From positions 806,001 through 870,000 of the forward strand of contig NC_010525.1 of the NCBI RefSeq assembly GCF_000019805.1: a DNA stretch of 64,000 bases, read 5' to 3'. Position numbers and translations under genes: made by a program. How positions within the stretch are numbered: position 1 is the first letter of the stretch; each line of letters opens with the position of its first letter. The DNA comes from Pyrobaculum neutrophilum V24Sta. Its GTDB lineage: Archaea; Thermoproteota; Thermoprotei; Thermoproteales; Thermoproteaceae. Below the pieces are notes generated by a model. The model was not told the origin of the DNA, searched no databases, and saw nothing but the letters and a program-made list of their open reading frames with translations. Shown piece after piece: positions 9,637-17,152 of this stretch.

Positions 9637-10413
9637 ATGGAACGGCCCCTCATAGCGCTTCTCACAGACTTCGGAAGAGACTACTTCGTGGCGGCGATGA
9701 AGGGGGTTATACTCTCCATAAACCCCCGTGCCCAGATCGTGGACATAACCCACGACGTCCCCCCACAAGACGTCCAGACGGGGGCCTTCGTCCTCAAGGC
9801 GGTCTACCGCTGGTTCCCAAGAGGCACCATCTTCGTAGCGGTTGTCGACCCAGGCGTGGGGACGGAGAGGGCGCCGCTTCTCCTCAAGACCAGGGGGTAC
9901 CTCTTCGTCGGCCCAGACAACGGCCTGCTGGCCCCCGCCGCTGAGGAAGACGGCGTGTTGGAGGCCTACAGAATAGGCGTTGGGCTCCCCCAGCTCTCCA
10001 AGACCTTCCACGGCCGCGACGTCTTCGCCCCAGCCGCCGCCTACCTCTCCCTGGGGGTGGAGCCGCGCCTCCTGGGGACGCCTGTGGCGCAGTGGAGGAG
10101 GCTGGAGATCCCCGAGGCCAGGGTAGAAGACGGCGTTGTATACGGCAGGGTGGTGTACGTGGACAGATTCGGCAACGTCTACACCTCGGCCAGGTCCCTC
10201 CCCGGCGCCGCCTACGGAGACGTGCTGTGTGTAGAAACGCCGAGAGGAGTCTTGAGGGCTAGATACGTGGAGACCTACGGCAGAGCCGCCCCCGGCGACG
10301 CCGTGTTGCTCATAAACAGCGAGGGCTACCTGGAGCTCGCCGTGGTTATGGGCAACGCCGCCTCGGCCTACGGCCTGAAGACCGGGGACGAGGTTAAAAT
10401 ACGGAGGTGTTGA
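9637..10413 (+). CDS. SAM hydroxide adenosyltransferase (DUF62 family)
   Basis: A 258-residue member of the SAM-dependent halogenase/hydroxide adenosyltransferase family, which hydrolyses SAM to adenosine and methionine. Family features seen: IALLTDFGRDYFVAAMKGVI at the N-terminus, DITHDVPPQDVQTGAFVL, VVDPGVGTERAPL and FVGPDNGLLAPAAEE. The Asp, Arg and His of the water-activating triad are plausible in this layout but not proved. AGTATAAAAC at 9606-9615 lies about 26 nt upstream of ATG 9637, so the mRNA should be leaderless. The last codons contain the TATA box of the downstream sRNA. Confidence 0.88.
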   Translation: MERPLIALLTDFGRDYFVAAMKGVILSINPRAQIVDITHDVPPQDVQTGAFVLKAVYRWFPRGTIFVAVVDPGVGTERAPLLLKTRGYLFVGPDNGLLAPAAEEDGVLEAYRIGVGLPQLSKTFHGRDVFAPAAAYLSLGVEPRLLGTPVAQWRRLEIPEARVEDGVVYGRVVYVDRFGNVYTSARSLPGAAYGDVLCVETPRGVLRARYVETYGRAAPGDAVLLINSEGYLELAVVMGNAASAYGLKTGDEVKIRRC

Positions 10414-10420
10414 CACAGGC

Positions 10421-10480
10421 GGCGTGATGAGCTAGCGCCGCCGCACAGAGCTGTGAAGAGGGGATCAAAACTGAAAAGCC
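10421..10480 (+). ncRNA. Candidate box C/D guide sRNA
   Basis: About 60 nt with C box GTGATGA (10424-10430), a C'-like GTGAAGA (10453-10459), a D'-like CAGA near 10445, and D box CTGA (10471-10474). A short closing stem pairs the initial GGC with the final GCC. The TATA-like GTTAAAATAC inside the end of the upstream gene is centred about 25 nt before 10421. Size and layout match archaeal C/D sRNAs guiding 2'-O-methylation. The D guide would be AGGGGATCAAAA. The D' box is imperfect, and the target was not identified. Its 3' end abuts and slightly overlaps, in antisense, the 3' end of the 5S rRNA gene. Confidence 0.55.
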
Positions 10481-10606
10481 CCCTCCCAGCACGGCGGTTT
10501 CCCGGGCCCTCTCGGAGCCCAGTACTCCCGTCCGCGGCGCCGGCCTTAACTTCCGGGTTCTGAAGAGTCCGGGTGTAGCACCGGCGCCTGTGGCCGGGTT
10601 AGGGGC
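10478..10606 (-). rRNA. 5S ribosomal RNA
   Basis: Read on the minus strand, the sequence has the archaeal 5S signature: CCCGGCCACAG near the 5' end, CACCCGGACUC, and GAACCCGGAAGUUAAG, followed by the loop E/helix IV region with GGGAGUACUGGG. The ends GCCCCU and GGGGGC pair as helix I. A TATA-like CTTATAAAT lies 19-27 nt upstream, and a T-rich run (CTTTTCAGTTTTG) follows the 3' end. No 16S or 23S rRNA is nearby, as is usual for Crenarchaeota. End coordinates are approximate by a few nucleotides. Confidence 0.95.
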
Positions 10607-10622
10607 AGGTGGGAGATATTCA

Positions 10623-10662
10623 GACATTTATAAGCTTTTCTCTCCCCCAAAGCTTATATAGG
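10623..10662. promoter_or_regulatory. Back-to-back strong promoters of 5S rRNA (minus) and an unknown plus-strand transcript
   Basis: Two copies of the BRE/TATA-like sequence AAAGCTTATA, one on each strand, sit about 20 bp apart and point outward. The minus copy drives 5S rRNA. The plus copy (AAAGCTTATATAG, 10649-10661) is of equal quality and predicts a start near 10682, where no protein gene begins. Confidence 0.6.
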
Positions 10663-10681
10663 GATCGGCAGCAGATTCCGG

Positions 10682-10732
10682 GGGTAGAGCGGCCCGGTTG
10701 GGCCACGATGAAGGCTCCGCGTACGCCAGTGG
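10682..10732 (+). ncRNA. Possible small RNA downstream of a strong orphan promoter
   Basis: The plus-strand promoter at 10649-10661 predicts a transcript starting near 10682, and only about 50 nt remain before the convergent gene ending at 10733. The sequence contains a hairpin (GGCCCGGTTGGGCC) and a GATGAAG that only weakly resembles a C box. I cannot assign it to tRNA, C/D or H/ACA classes; end points are guesses. Confidence 0.25.
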
Positions 10733-11365
10733 CTAAGGCGCGTTCTCCACCTTCACGCTGGTTATGTACTCCACGGCGATTTCGTAGTTCCACGCCGTGG
10801 AGGGGGCGCCCCGTTGCACCGAAAACTTAGCCGTGGCCGCCAGGTAGCCGCCGCAGTATATAGAAACTATGTAGTCCGTGGCGGGGGCTTGGTACAGTCT
10901 GACAGAGCCGTCGGAGGCCGTGGAGGCGAAGACGTTTACCCACCTACCTCCGCTCGCCGCGTCTACCACCCTCGCGTAGCAGCCGGCGGCCGGCCGCCCC
11001 CCGGCCTCTCTAACCACCACGGTGACTGGGTAGACCCACGTCCTTATCTTGCCGCCCCCCGGCGCCCCCAGCTCGTATACGTCTCTGGCAACGGAGCTGT
11101 CGTATATCCAGATCACGCGGCCGGAGGCGGCTTCAGACGGCGTAGCGATCCCCCACGCCACCCGGAGGACGTAGCCGGGCCGCCACGGGAGCCCGTACAG
11201 AGCCTCTCCTCCGAAGACGTAGGTAAGCCCAACGAGGGAACCCCCCTCGTCGAAAACCGCCGCGGTGCCGTAGACAAGCGGCCTGTCGTTCCAGTCTCTT
11301 ATGCCTAGCGCCGCGGCGGCCGCCGCCAACAGGGCAAGCGCCAGGAGAGGCCTCACGAGGCACAC
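10733..11365 (-). CDS. Secreted or membrane-anchored protein, unknown function
   Basis: About 210 residues with an N-terminal hydrophobic segment (LVRPLLALALLAAAAAALGI) acting as signal peptide or anchor, then an extracellular-looking beta-rich domain. The segment YPVTVVVREAGGRPAAGCYARVVDAASGG...GSVRLYQAP resembles a carboxypeptidase-regulatory or Ig-like beta-sandwich, a common surface-protein module. Start is uncertain: ATG 11392 is possible, but a TATA element shared with the divergent gene (11374-11382) favours GTG 11365 or 11356. No function can be given. Confidence 0.65.
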   Translation of the reverse strand: MCLVRPLLALALLAAAAAALGIRDWNDRPLVYGTAAVFDEGGSLVGLTYVFGGEALYGLPWRPGYVLRVAWGIATPSEAASGRVIWIYDSSVARDVYELGAPGGGKIRTWVYPVTVVVREAGGRPAAGCYARVVDAASGGRWVNVFASTASDGSVRLYQAPATDYIVSIYCGGYLAATAKFSVQRGAPSTAWNYEIAVEYITSVKVENAP

Positions 11366-11373
11366 GGCCCGCC

Positions 11374-11382
11374 TTTTTAAAT
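11374..11382. promoter_or_regulatory. Shared TATA element between divergent genes
   Basis: TTTTTAAAT is centred about 23 nt before ATG 11401 on the plus strand and 13-22 nt before the alternative GTG starts of the minus-strand gene. The near-symmetric element could serve both directions. Confidence 0.45.
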
Positions 11383-11400
11383 CTATTTCCACGTATCGAC

Positions 11401-12303
11401 ATGCGGATCTTGCTCTTCGGCGGCTTGGGCTTCATAGGGGCGAACCTAGCCGAGGCGCTGTCGGAGCACGAGCTGTACGTAGCCCACAGGCCCGGGTCGC
11501 CCCAGGCCAAGCCCCGCCTAGCCCGCTTCGTGGCCCGCTACGCCACCCTCCTGGAGTATAGGGACCCAGCGACGGCTCTGGAGAGGGCTAGCCCCCACGT
11601 CGTGATAAACCTCGTGGGGGAGTACTTCGGCGGGCCCCAAGAGCTGTGGCGGGCAAACGCCGAGTTCCCCCGCCTCCTCTGCGACGCCGCGAGGAGGGCG
11701 GGTTGGCGCGGCAAGGTGGTCCACTTCTCCGCCGCCACCGTCAGAGGGCCCGTGGGGGCGGTAATAGAGGAGGAGGAGCCCCACCTACACGGCGTGGCCC
11801 CGGACAACGACTTCGACAGGTCGAAGGCGGCCGGCGAGGAGGCCGTCGCCCGTTGCTTCGACGACTGGGTGATCATCCGCCCCGTCTTGGTATACGGCAG
11901 GTTCAACACCCACCCCGAGTGGCTGACCCTCACCCGGCTAGTTGAAAGGGGCTTCGCCCCCATGCTGAAGGCGAGGGTGTCCGCGATATCCGCCAGAGAG
12001 CTCGCCAAGGTCGTGAAGGCGTCTCTGGCCTTGACCCGGCAACACCTCTTCGCCACCGAGTGCCACCCCCGGCCCCTCTCGGACTTCGTAAAAGCCATAG
12101 CTAAGGCCCTGGGGAAGCGCCCGCTACCCATCCCCGTCCCCGTAGCCCTACTGCGCCTGGCGGCGCCCCCGGACCTCAGAAGACACCTTCCCTACCTAGA
12201 CAAGGCCTTCAGTTGCGGAAAAATGAGGCGTCTACTCGGCATAGAGCCCAGACCCGACTTCGAGGCCGAGGTGAAGGAGATGGTAGAAAGCATCAAAACT
12301 TAA
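11401..12303 (+). CDS. NAD(P)-dependent epimerase/dehydratase-like (extended SDR) protein
   Basis: A 300-residue Rossmann-fold protein. The N-terminal MRILLFGGLGFIGANLAEAL is the GxxGxxG dinucleotide-binding motif. HVVINLVGEYFGG, VHFSAATVRGPVG and DFDRSKAAGEEAV follow, where a Ser/Asp-x-x-x-Lys pair replaces the usual YxxxK. Complex-I-associated NDUFA9-like SDRs have the same pattern: they bind NADPH without obvious catalysis. Substrate is unknown. Leaderless start at ATG 11401. Confidence 0.75.
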   Translation: MRILLFGGLGFIGANLAEALSEHELYVAHRPGSPQAKPRLARFVARYATLLEYRDPATALERASPHVVINLVGEYFGGPQELWRANAEFPRLLCDAARRAGWRGKVVHFSAATVRGPVGAVIEEEEPHLHGVAPDNDFDRSKAAGEEAVARCFDDWVIIRPVLVYGRFNTHPEWLTLTRLVERGFAPMLKARVSAISARELAKVVKASLALTRQHLFATECHPRPLSDFVKAIAKALGKRPLPIPVPVALLRLAAPPDLRRHLPYLDKAFSCGKMRRLLGIEPRPDFEAEVKEMVESIKT

Positions 12304-12325
12304 AACGAAGTTGGTAGTACATGTC

Positions 12326-12607
12326 ATGGAACATCGCGTGGTCTTCATATTCAGGAAGTGTCCGCCCAGCCACCTCCTCAAGCTTAGGTGGTGGGGATAC
12401 GACGTCGCCTCTCTGGAGGCGTGCCCAGACGTGGAGACGGTCTCCGACCTGGGGCGGTACATAAGGGGTAGGTTCGTGATTGTCGTGGGAGATAGGGAGC
12501 TCGCCGAGGAGTTGGGGGTGGCCTACGCCGCTGTGGAGGAGGTGGAGAGGTTCCTCGCCTGGCTCTCAAGGGAGCTCCCGCCGGCCTTTAAGCCGTATCT
12601 TCAGTAG
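12326..12607 (+). CDS. Small conserved-looking protein, paralogue of those at 23113 and 30439
   Basis: A 93-residue protein starting at ATG 12326, 24 nt after a TATA-like TTAAAAC (12300-12306). It shares with the proteins at 23113-23346 and 30439-30648 a hydrophobic first strand, a central [FV]VVV/IVVGDRELAE strand-turn-helix, a GVAY segment and an E-x-F-x-x-FL-like C-terminal helix. The layout suggests a small alpha/beta domain. I recognise no named family. The W-rich LRWWGYDV in the N-terminal half and the extended C-terminus (PPAFKPYLQ) are specific to this copy. Confidence 0.65.
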   Translation: MEHRVVFIFRKCPPSHLLKLRWWGYDVASLEACPDVETVSDLGRYIRGRFVIVVGDRELAEELGVAYAAVEEVERFLAWLSRELPPAFKPYLQ

Positions 12608-12664
12608 CGCCCAAGCGGCCGACGCGTAGGCCGAACCTTTTTATAGAGGTGGGGCGTAGGAGGC

Positions 12665-13240
12665 GTGAGTTTTGAGAAAAACCTCCTGGAGAGGATCGCC
12701 TCCTATATACCGGGCTACGTGGGGTATAAGGAGAAGGAGGTGAGGAGGGAGACAGACGCCCTTGTTAGACGGCACGTCGCGTCTATACTGTCCGCCGCCG
12801 CGGCGCAGCTGACGCTGAGCCCCACGGAGGCTAGGGCCGTGGCGGCGAACCCAGAGGCGAGGTTCCTCTGGGACTCCGTGAAGGCGGCTCTCGACAAAGT
12901 GGCCCAGAAGATAGACAAGGCGCAACACGGCTACTCCGGCTTCTTCGACCTGGCCAAGGTGGACGAGTCCGTCCTCGAGGAGGTCTACAGACACGACCTA
13001 GCTCTCGTGGAGACGGCGAAGAGGGTGGCCGAGGCCGCCTCCTCCCTAAAGGCTCTGAGGCCGCTCTCCCAGGAGTGGCTCGACGCGCTTAGGCAGATCC
13101 TCGCCCAGCTCCAGAGCCTCGACTCGGCGGTGGACGAGCGCAGTAGGATACTCGACGCCATAAAGACGCCGCCGCAGCCCCAGTGGGAGTCCGGCGGGAG
13201 GAAGAGGGGGCTCCTCGATAGACTTCTCGGCAGGGGCTAA
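12665..13240 (+). CDS. Cytoplasmic alpha-helical protein next to SPFH gene
   Basis: A 191-residue, charged and almost wholly helical protein without membrane segments: EKNLLERIASYIPGYVGYKEKEVRRETDALVRRHV at the start, heptad-like stretches through the middle, a Pro-rich linker (KTPPQPQWES) and a basic tail (RKRGLLDRLLGRG). Start GTG 12665 is 24 nt after CTTTTTATAG. Genes of this kind are often found beside SPFH proteins with C-terminal zinc ribbons. Its place resembles that of the PspA-like gene in ydjFGHI, but I do not claim homology to PspA. Confidence 0.65.
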   Translation: MSFEKNLLERIASYIPGYVGYKEKEVRRETDALVRRHVASILSAAAAQLTLSPTEARAVAANPEARFLWDSVKAALDKVAQKIDKAQHGYSGFFDLAKVDESVLEEVYRHDLALVETAKRVAEAASSLKALRPLSQEWLDALRQILAQLQSLDSAVDERSRILDAIKTPPQPQWESGGRKRGLLDRLLGRG

Positions 13241-13269
13241 GTATATATACAAGCGCGCCGGACGGGGCG

Positions 13270-14241
13270 ATGCCGCAGGTCATACAGTGGGTCAGCCCCA
13301 AGGAGGGGGAGATCATCTGGAGGTACCCCGTGGACAGGATCGAGTGGGGGGCCCAGCTCATCGTCGAGGAGTGGCAGGCGGCTGTCTTCATGCGGGACGG
13401 CAAGGTCTACGACGTGTTTAGGGCCGGGAGACACACCTTGACCACCCTCAACCTGCCCCTCCTCACCCAAGCCCTGAGTAGGATCGCCGGCTTCGACAAA
13501 TCGCCTTTTGTGGCCGTCGTCATATACGTCTCGCTGAAGCAACACCAGCTCCCCTTCGGCGGGCGGGGGCAGACGGCGGAGCTCGCCCCCATACAGTTCT
13601 ACGGCTCCGCGTGGTTCCGCGTCGCCGACCCGGCCCTCTTTGTGACCCAGGTGGTGGGGGGCCAGAACATATACACCACGGAGGACCTCCAGAGGTTCCT
13701 CAGAGGCTACTTCAACGAGCTTCTAATGGCCGAGCTCTCCCGCCAGTCCATATTCACCATATACGGCAACCTCGACCAGGTAAGCTTCATCGCTAAAAAC
13801 GCCATAGACCCCCACTTCAGGAGGCTGGGCCTGGAGCTGGTAGACGTCAGGTTCGAAGGCCTAGACGTGACCGACCAGGTGTGGAGAGACCGCCTCTTCT
13901 TCATCAGAGCCACCGGGGTTAACCCCGCCGAGTATCTGAGGATGGAGACCGTGCAGAAGGCCGCGGCGGAGTTGGGCAAAAGCCCCGGGGCGGCCGCCGG
14001 GACGGGCATAGTCCTCATACCGCCCCTCCTCTGGCCTCAGCAACAAGCCGCGCCGCCGCCCCAGCCGGCGCAGCCCGCCGCTCAGCAGGGCGTGGTCTGC
14101 CCCCAGTGTGGATACGTCAACCCGCCGGGGGCTAAATACTGCATAAACTGCGGCTATATGCTGGGCAAGAGGTGCCCCCAGTGCGGCTTCGTGAACCCGC
14201 CCGACGCCAAGTTCTGCATGAACTGCGGAGCCAAGCTATGA
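13270..14241 (+). CDS. SPFH/Band 7-type protein with two C-terminal zinc ribbons (YdjI-like)
   Basis: A 323-residue protein. Residues about 1-240 resemble the SPFH/virion-core-like domain of bacterial YdjI proteins: VIQWVSPKEGEIIWRYP, VEEWQAAVFMRDGKVYDVFRAGRHTL, and a helical region from FNELLMAELSRQSIF. An Ala/Pro/Gln-rich linker (QQQAAPPPQPAQPAAQQ) leads to two treble-clef-like ribbons, CPQCGYVNPPGAKYCINCG and CPQCGFVNPPDAKFCMNCG, each with four cysteines. SPFH proteins form membrane-associated scaffolds. TATA AGTATATATAC lies 24 nt upstream of ATG 13270. First gene of a tight three-gene operon. Confidence 0.85.
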   Translation: MPQVIQWVSPKEGEIIWRYPVDRIEWGAQLIVEEWQAAVFMRDGKVYDVFRAGRHTLTTLNLPLLTQALSRIAGFDKSPFVAVVIYVSLKQHQLPFGGRGQTAELAPIQFYGSAWFRVADPALFVTQVVGGQNIYTTEDLQRFLRGYFNELLMAELSRQSIFTIYGNLDQVSFIAKNAIDPHFRRLGLELVDVRFEGLDVTDQVWRDRLFFIRATGVNPAEYLRMETVQKAAAELGKSPGAAAGTGIVLIPPLLWPQQQAAPPPQPAQPAAQQGVVCPQCGYVNPPGAKYCINCGYMLGKRCPQCGFVNPPDAKFCMNCGAKL

Positions 14242-14534
14242 CCCCGGGCGAGAGGGCAGCCGCCCTCGCGGCCCTCGCCCTCGGCCTCTACCTAATAGCG
14301 GCGTCGCTCGGCGCCGCCCCCCTTTCGTTAAACGCGGCTGTGGGCATCCCCCTGGCCGTCTTCGGCGCCGCCTACGCAGCGCTTGGGGGAACTAGGGAGG
14401 CTCTGCTGTGGGGCGGCGTGTTGACCATAGCGGGCGTCTCGACAGCGGCGGGAGGCGCGGCGCCTCCCCTGCTGGTGGCCGGCGTCGCCCTGGTCTTCGT
14501 CTCACTCTTCGCCCTGCTGGCGGGCAGAAGATGA
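14238..14534 (+). CDS. Small integral membrane protein, three to four TM segments
   Basis: A 98-residue protein starting at ATG 14238, which overlaps the stop of the SPFH gene (ATGA). After a short MTPGERAA it is almost entirely hydrophobic, with Ala/Leu/Gly-rich helices (ALALGLYLIAASLG, AVGIPLAVFGAAYAAL, ALLWGGVLTIAGVSTAAG, PPLLVAGVALVFVSLFALLAG). It could be the membrane partner of the SPFH protein. Its stop overlaps the start of the next gene. Confidence 0.75.
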   Translation: MTPGERAAALAALALGLYLIAASLGAAPLSLNAAVGIPLAVFGAAYAALGGTREALLWGGVLTIAGVSTAAGGAAPPLLVAGVALVFVSLFALLAGRR

Positions 14535-15469
14535 CCCTCTACCTCGCCATCGGCGGCGGGGGAGACGTGGTGATGGCGGCGGCGCTTGCCGGCGACAACC
14601 CCGTCGGCCAGATACCCTGGGAGAGATACGTGGTTGACCCCACGCCGGGCCCGGTACCCCCCGAGGCGCTGAGAGGCGTGGAGGAGCTGGGCGGCGGGCT
14701 CTACCTGGCCACGGCCGGTAGCTACGTGGAGAGGGGTGGGAGAAGGTTCAAGACACAGGGCATGTGCGCCGCCGAGGTCCTGGGGAAGCCCATATACATC
14801 GTGGACCCCTACAGAAGGCCGTCGGAGCTTGCTAAAGCCCTGGCGCGGTTCGGCGGGGTGGTGGGGGTAGACGTGGGCGGGGACGTGCTGGGAATCGGCT
14901 GCGAGGAGTCGCTGGGGAGCCCGCTGGCCGACGCCTACGGCCTCGCCGTGTTGGCCAAGCTGGCAGAGGGCGGGGCCTACGCGGAGTTGCTCGTCATGTC
15001 TCCCGGCGCAGACGGCGAGTTAGACAGGCGGTACATAATGGAGAGGGCGGCCGAGGTGGCCAAGATGGGCGGCCTCCTCGGGGTGACCGGCATATCGAGG
15101 GGGCAGGCCGAGGTGCTCGCCGGGCTCGTGGAGCGGTGCGTCACGGAGGCCTCCGCCGTGGCTCTAAAGGCGCTCCGGGGGGAACACGGCCCGGCGCCGC
15201 TGAGAGGCGGCTTGAGGAGGGTGGAGGTGGACATCTGCGCCGCCGTGGGGCTCCGGCTTGAGCCGAGGGTCCTCCTCAAGCTGAACAAGGCCGCCTGGAC
15301 GATATACGAGAGGGACCTCCCCATAGACAAGGCGGCGGACGTCCTCCTGGAGGAGGGCATCCCCACGGAGCTACACCTCGAGAGACTTCTGGCGGCCGGC
15401 TATGACCCCAGGAGGGCCGTGGAGGAGCTGAGGAGGCGGAAGAGGTGCCTGCCGGCGGCTAGGCCTTAG
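14531..15469 (+). CDS. DUF1152 family protein
   Basis: A 312-residue protein with the DUF1152 pattern: YLAIGGGGDVVMAAALA at the N-terminus, VVGVDVGGDVLGIGCEESLGSPLADAYGLAVLAKL in the middle, and LLVMSPGADGELDRRYIMERA. Function is unknown; the Gly-rich first loop suggests nucleotide or phosphate binding. ATG 14531 overlaps the preceding stop, so it is the third gene of the SPFH operon. Its end overlaps the convergent gene at 15459 by 11 nt. Confidence 0.8.
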   Translation: MTLYLAIGGGGDVVMAAALAGDNPVGQIPWERYVVDPTPGPVPPEALRGVEELGGGLYLATAGSYVERGGRRFKTQGMCAAEVLGKPIYIVDPYRRPSELAKALARFGGVVGVDVGGDVLGIGCEESLGSPLADAYGLAVLAKLAEGGAYAELLVMSPGADGELDRRYIMERAAEVAKMGGLLGVTGISRGQAEVLAGLVERCVTEASAVALKALRGEHGPAPLRGGLRRVEVDICAAVGLRLEPRVLLKLNKAAWTIYERDLPIDKAADVLLEEGIPTELHLERLLAAGYDPRRAVEELRRRKRCLPAARP

Positions 15470-16259
15470 CCGGCGCGGCGGCCTTGGCCTCCGCCAGCAC
15501 ACGCCTGTATCTCTCCCCGTCAAACGGGCCGGCGGAGACGGCGGCGGATTCCACAGACACCGCCACAGTTAGGCGTTGCCCGTAGACTGTCACGTTTAGA
15601 TAGGCCGTCCCCACGCTCTTGAGCGCCACGCCGTTGACCTCGCACCTCCTCACGGTGTATGTCCCAGTGCCGTTGCCCCCCAAGTCGCCCAACAGCTGGG
15701 CCACCTGCCCCTGGGTGAGGCGGCCGCTCTCCTCCACCTCTACGCCGGTGTACCCCAACGCGGAGCACGGCCCCAGCGACCTGGCGGAGGCCACCTCCCC
15801 CCTCAGGAGGTAGAGAGAGGAGCTGTTCGCCGGCTTCATCTCGCCTTGGCACTGCCCCCCTGCGCAGGTCACGACGTAGGCAGTGCGGCCCTCCGTGGCG
15901 GCCTTGTACTCAACCCTCAGGGGCCCCCGCGGCGGGACGGAGACGTAAAAAACGCCGAAGCTGTAGTTCCCAAGCGGGCCCGCCCCCTCCACAGACCACC
16001 CCCTCATCGACACAGACACGCCGCCGATAGACACCGTCACCGACACGGTGTAGTTCACCTCGTAGTTCCCCCCTCCGAAGGGCAACCGCGGCGTTGTGGC
16101 AGAGGCCCCGGCCGCCGCCGTCGTGGAGACGCCGGCTTCCGCGGCAGGCCCGCCTCCGCCGGGGGCGAGGCTCCGCGCGGCGCTCTGCGCGGTGTATAGG
16201 AAGTAGAGCGCCGCCCCCACTATTAGGACGGCCAACACCAGATACGCGACCTTGCCCAT
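15459..16259 (-). CDS. Secreted or membrane-anchored protein of unknown function
   Basis: A 266-residue protein with an N-terminal membrane anchor (KVAYLVLAVLIVGAALYFLYT), a Gly/Ala/Thr-rich linker (about residues 30-60), and an extracellular beta-rich domain with four cysteines (VVTCAGGQCQGE, LGPCSALG, VRRCEVNG) and N-x-S/T sites. TATA CTTATATATTG on this strand lies about 23 nt upstream of ATG 16259. No family recognised. It sits between the SPFH operon and the two zinc-ribbon genes. Confidence 0.65.
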   Translation of the reverse strand: MGKVAYLVLAVLIVGAALYFLYTAQSAARSLAPGGGGPAAEAGVSTTAAAGASATTPRLPFGGGNYEVNYTVSVTVSIGGVSVSMRGWSVEGAGPLGNYSFGVFYVSVPPRGPLRVEYKAATEGRTAYVVTCAGGQCQGEMKPANSSSLYLLRGEVASARSLGPCSALGYTGVEVEESGRLTQGQVAQLLGDLGGNGTGTYTVRRCEVNGVALKSVGTAYLNVTVYGQRLTVAVSVESAAVSAGPFDGERYRRVLAEAKAAAPAKA

Positions 16260-16309
16260 GGAGCTACCCCAGGCCCAATATATAAGGGTTGCCGCCCGAT
16301 GCGCCGGCG

Positions 16310-17152
16310 CTACAGCCTCGCGCCCCCCTCGTACCTCCCCCTCCTCGCGGCGGCGAAGGCCGTAAGCCTAAGCAGAGCCCCGAGGCCCGCCAACCCCCCG
16401 CCCGCGGCCCCGCTGGAGGGCGGTAGCCCCAGCGCGAAGGCTGCCAGCGCGCCTACCGCCGCCGCCCCCAAAGCCGCGGCTACCCCCAGCGCGAGACCCT
16501 CCGCCCTCCCCCTCCTGGAGAGGGGGTACTCCAGCCTGAGGAGGGAGCCATCCGCGCCGTCTACCAAAGCGCCGTAGCTCCTACCCCCGTACTGGTAGGT
16601 CAAGGCCCAGAAGGGGTAGTACACGATCCCCTCGAAGCTCCACTCAACCTGCACCCTCGTCTTAAACACAGAGGCGTAGGTCCTCGCCTCCTCCACCACC
16701 TCCTCCAGGGATCTAAAAGCCGCCTCGGGCTCTAGATCTGGCTGGTGGAAGACGCCCACCCTCTCGAGGGACGGCTTGAAGGGGGTCCTCCACCTGGCTG
16801 GGAAGGAGTAGCCGCTGGGCAGCTCAAAAGGCGGCTTCGACATGGCGAGGGCTGCTGCGTAGGTCTCCAGCTCCGGGAGAGGCTCAAAGACGACGTGGTA
16901 GAGGTAGAGGGGGAGGAAGTGGAGCTCGGCCCCCGTCGGCGAAGCCGCGGGGAGATCCTCCGGCGCCCCCACGGGCCGGAAGCCCAGCGCGGTGCGGAAG
17001 GCCGCGGTTTTGTCCACAGACGGCTTGAAGATGTAGACCCTCTCGTAGGTCCTCCCCTCGCTCACCACCGTCCCGCAGTAGGGGCAGACGTAGAACCTCC
17101 TCCCCGGGGGGGCCTCGTACCTTGCCCCGCAGTAGGGGCACTGTACAATCAT
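16310..17152 (-). CDS. Zinc-ribbon membrane protein (YdjG/YdjH-like architecture)
   Basis: A 280-residue protein. The N-terminus has a zinc ribbon (CPYCGARYEAPPGRRFYVCPYCG). A soluble middle domain follows with LPLYLYHVVFEP and FEGIVYYPFWALTYQYGGRSYGALVDGADGSLL, then C-terminal transmembrane segments (ALGVAAALGAAAVGALAAFALG and a second around LAGLGALLRLTAFA). ATG 17152 overlaps the stop of the upstream zinc-ribbon gene (ATGA). The order zinc ribbon / soluble domain / membrane tail is that of the ydjG and ydjH products, which lie beside an SPFH gene in Bacillus. Role in membrane stress is inference. Confidence 0.7.
   Translation of the reverse strand: MIVQCPYCGARYEAPPGRRFYVCPYCGTVVSEGRTYERVYIFKPSVDKTAAFRTALGFRPVGAPEDLPAASPTGAELHFLPLYLYHVVFEPLPELETYAAALAMSKPPFELPSGYSFPARWRTPFKPSLERVGVFHQPDLEPEAAFRSLEEVVEEARTYASVFKTRVQVEWSFEGIVYYPFWALTYQYGGRSYGALVDGADGSLLRLEYPLSRRGRAEGLALGVAAALGAAAVGALAAFALGLPPSSGAAGGGLAGLGALLRLTAFAAARRGRYEGGARL

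Noticed and set aside
10660-10740. Possible tRNA or RNase P RNA downstream of the 5S region
   Set aside because: No T-arm sequence, cloverleaf or conserved RNase P motifs could be found on either strand.
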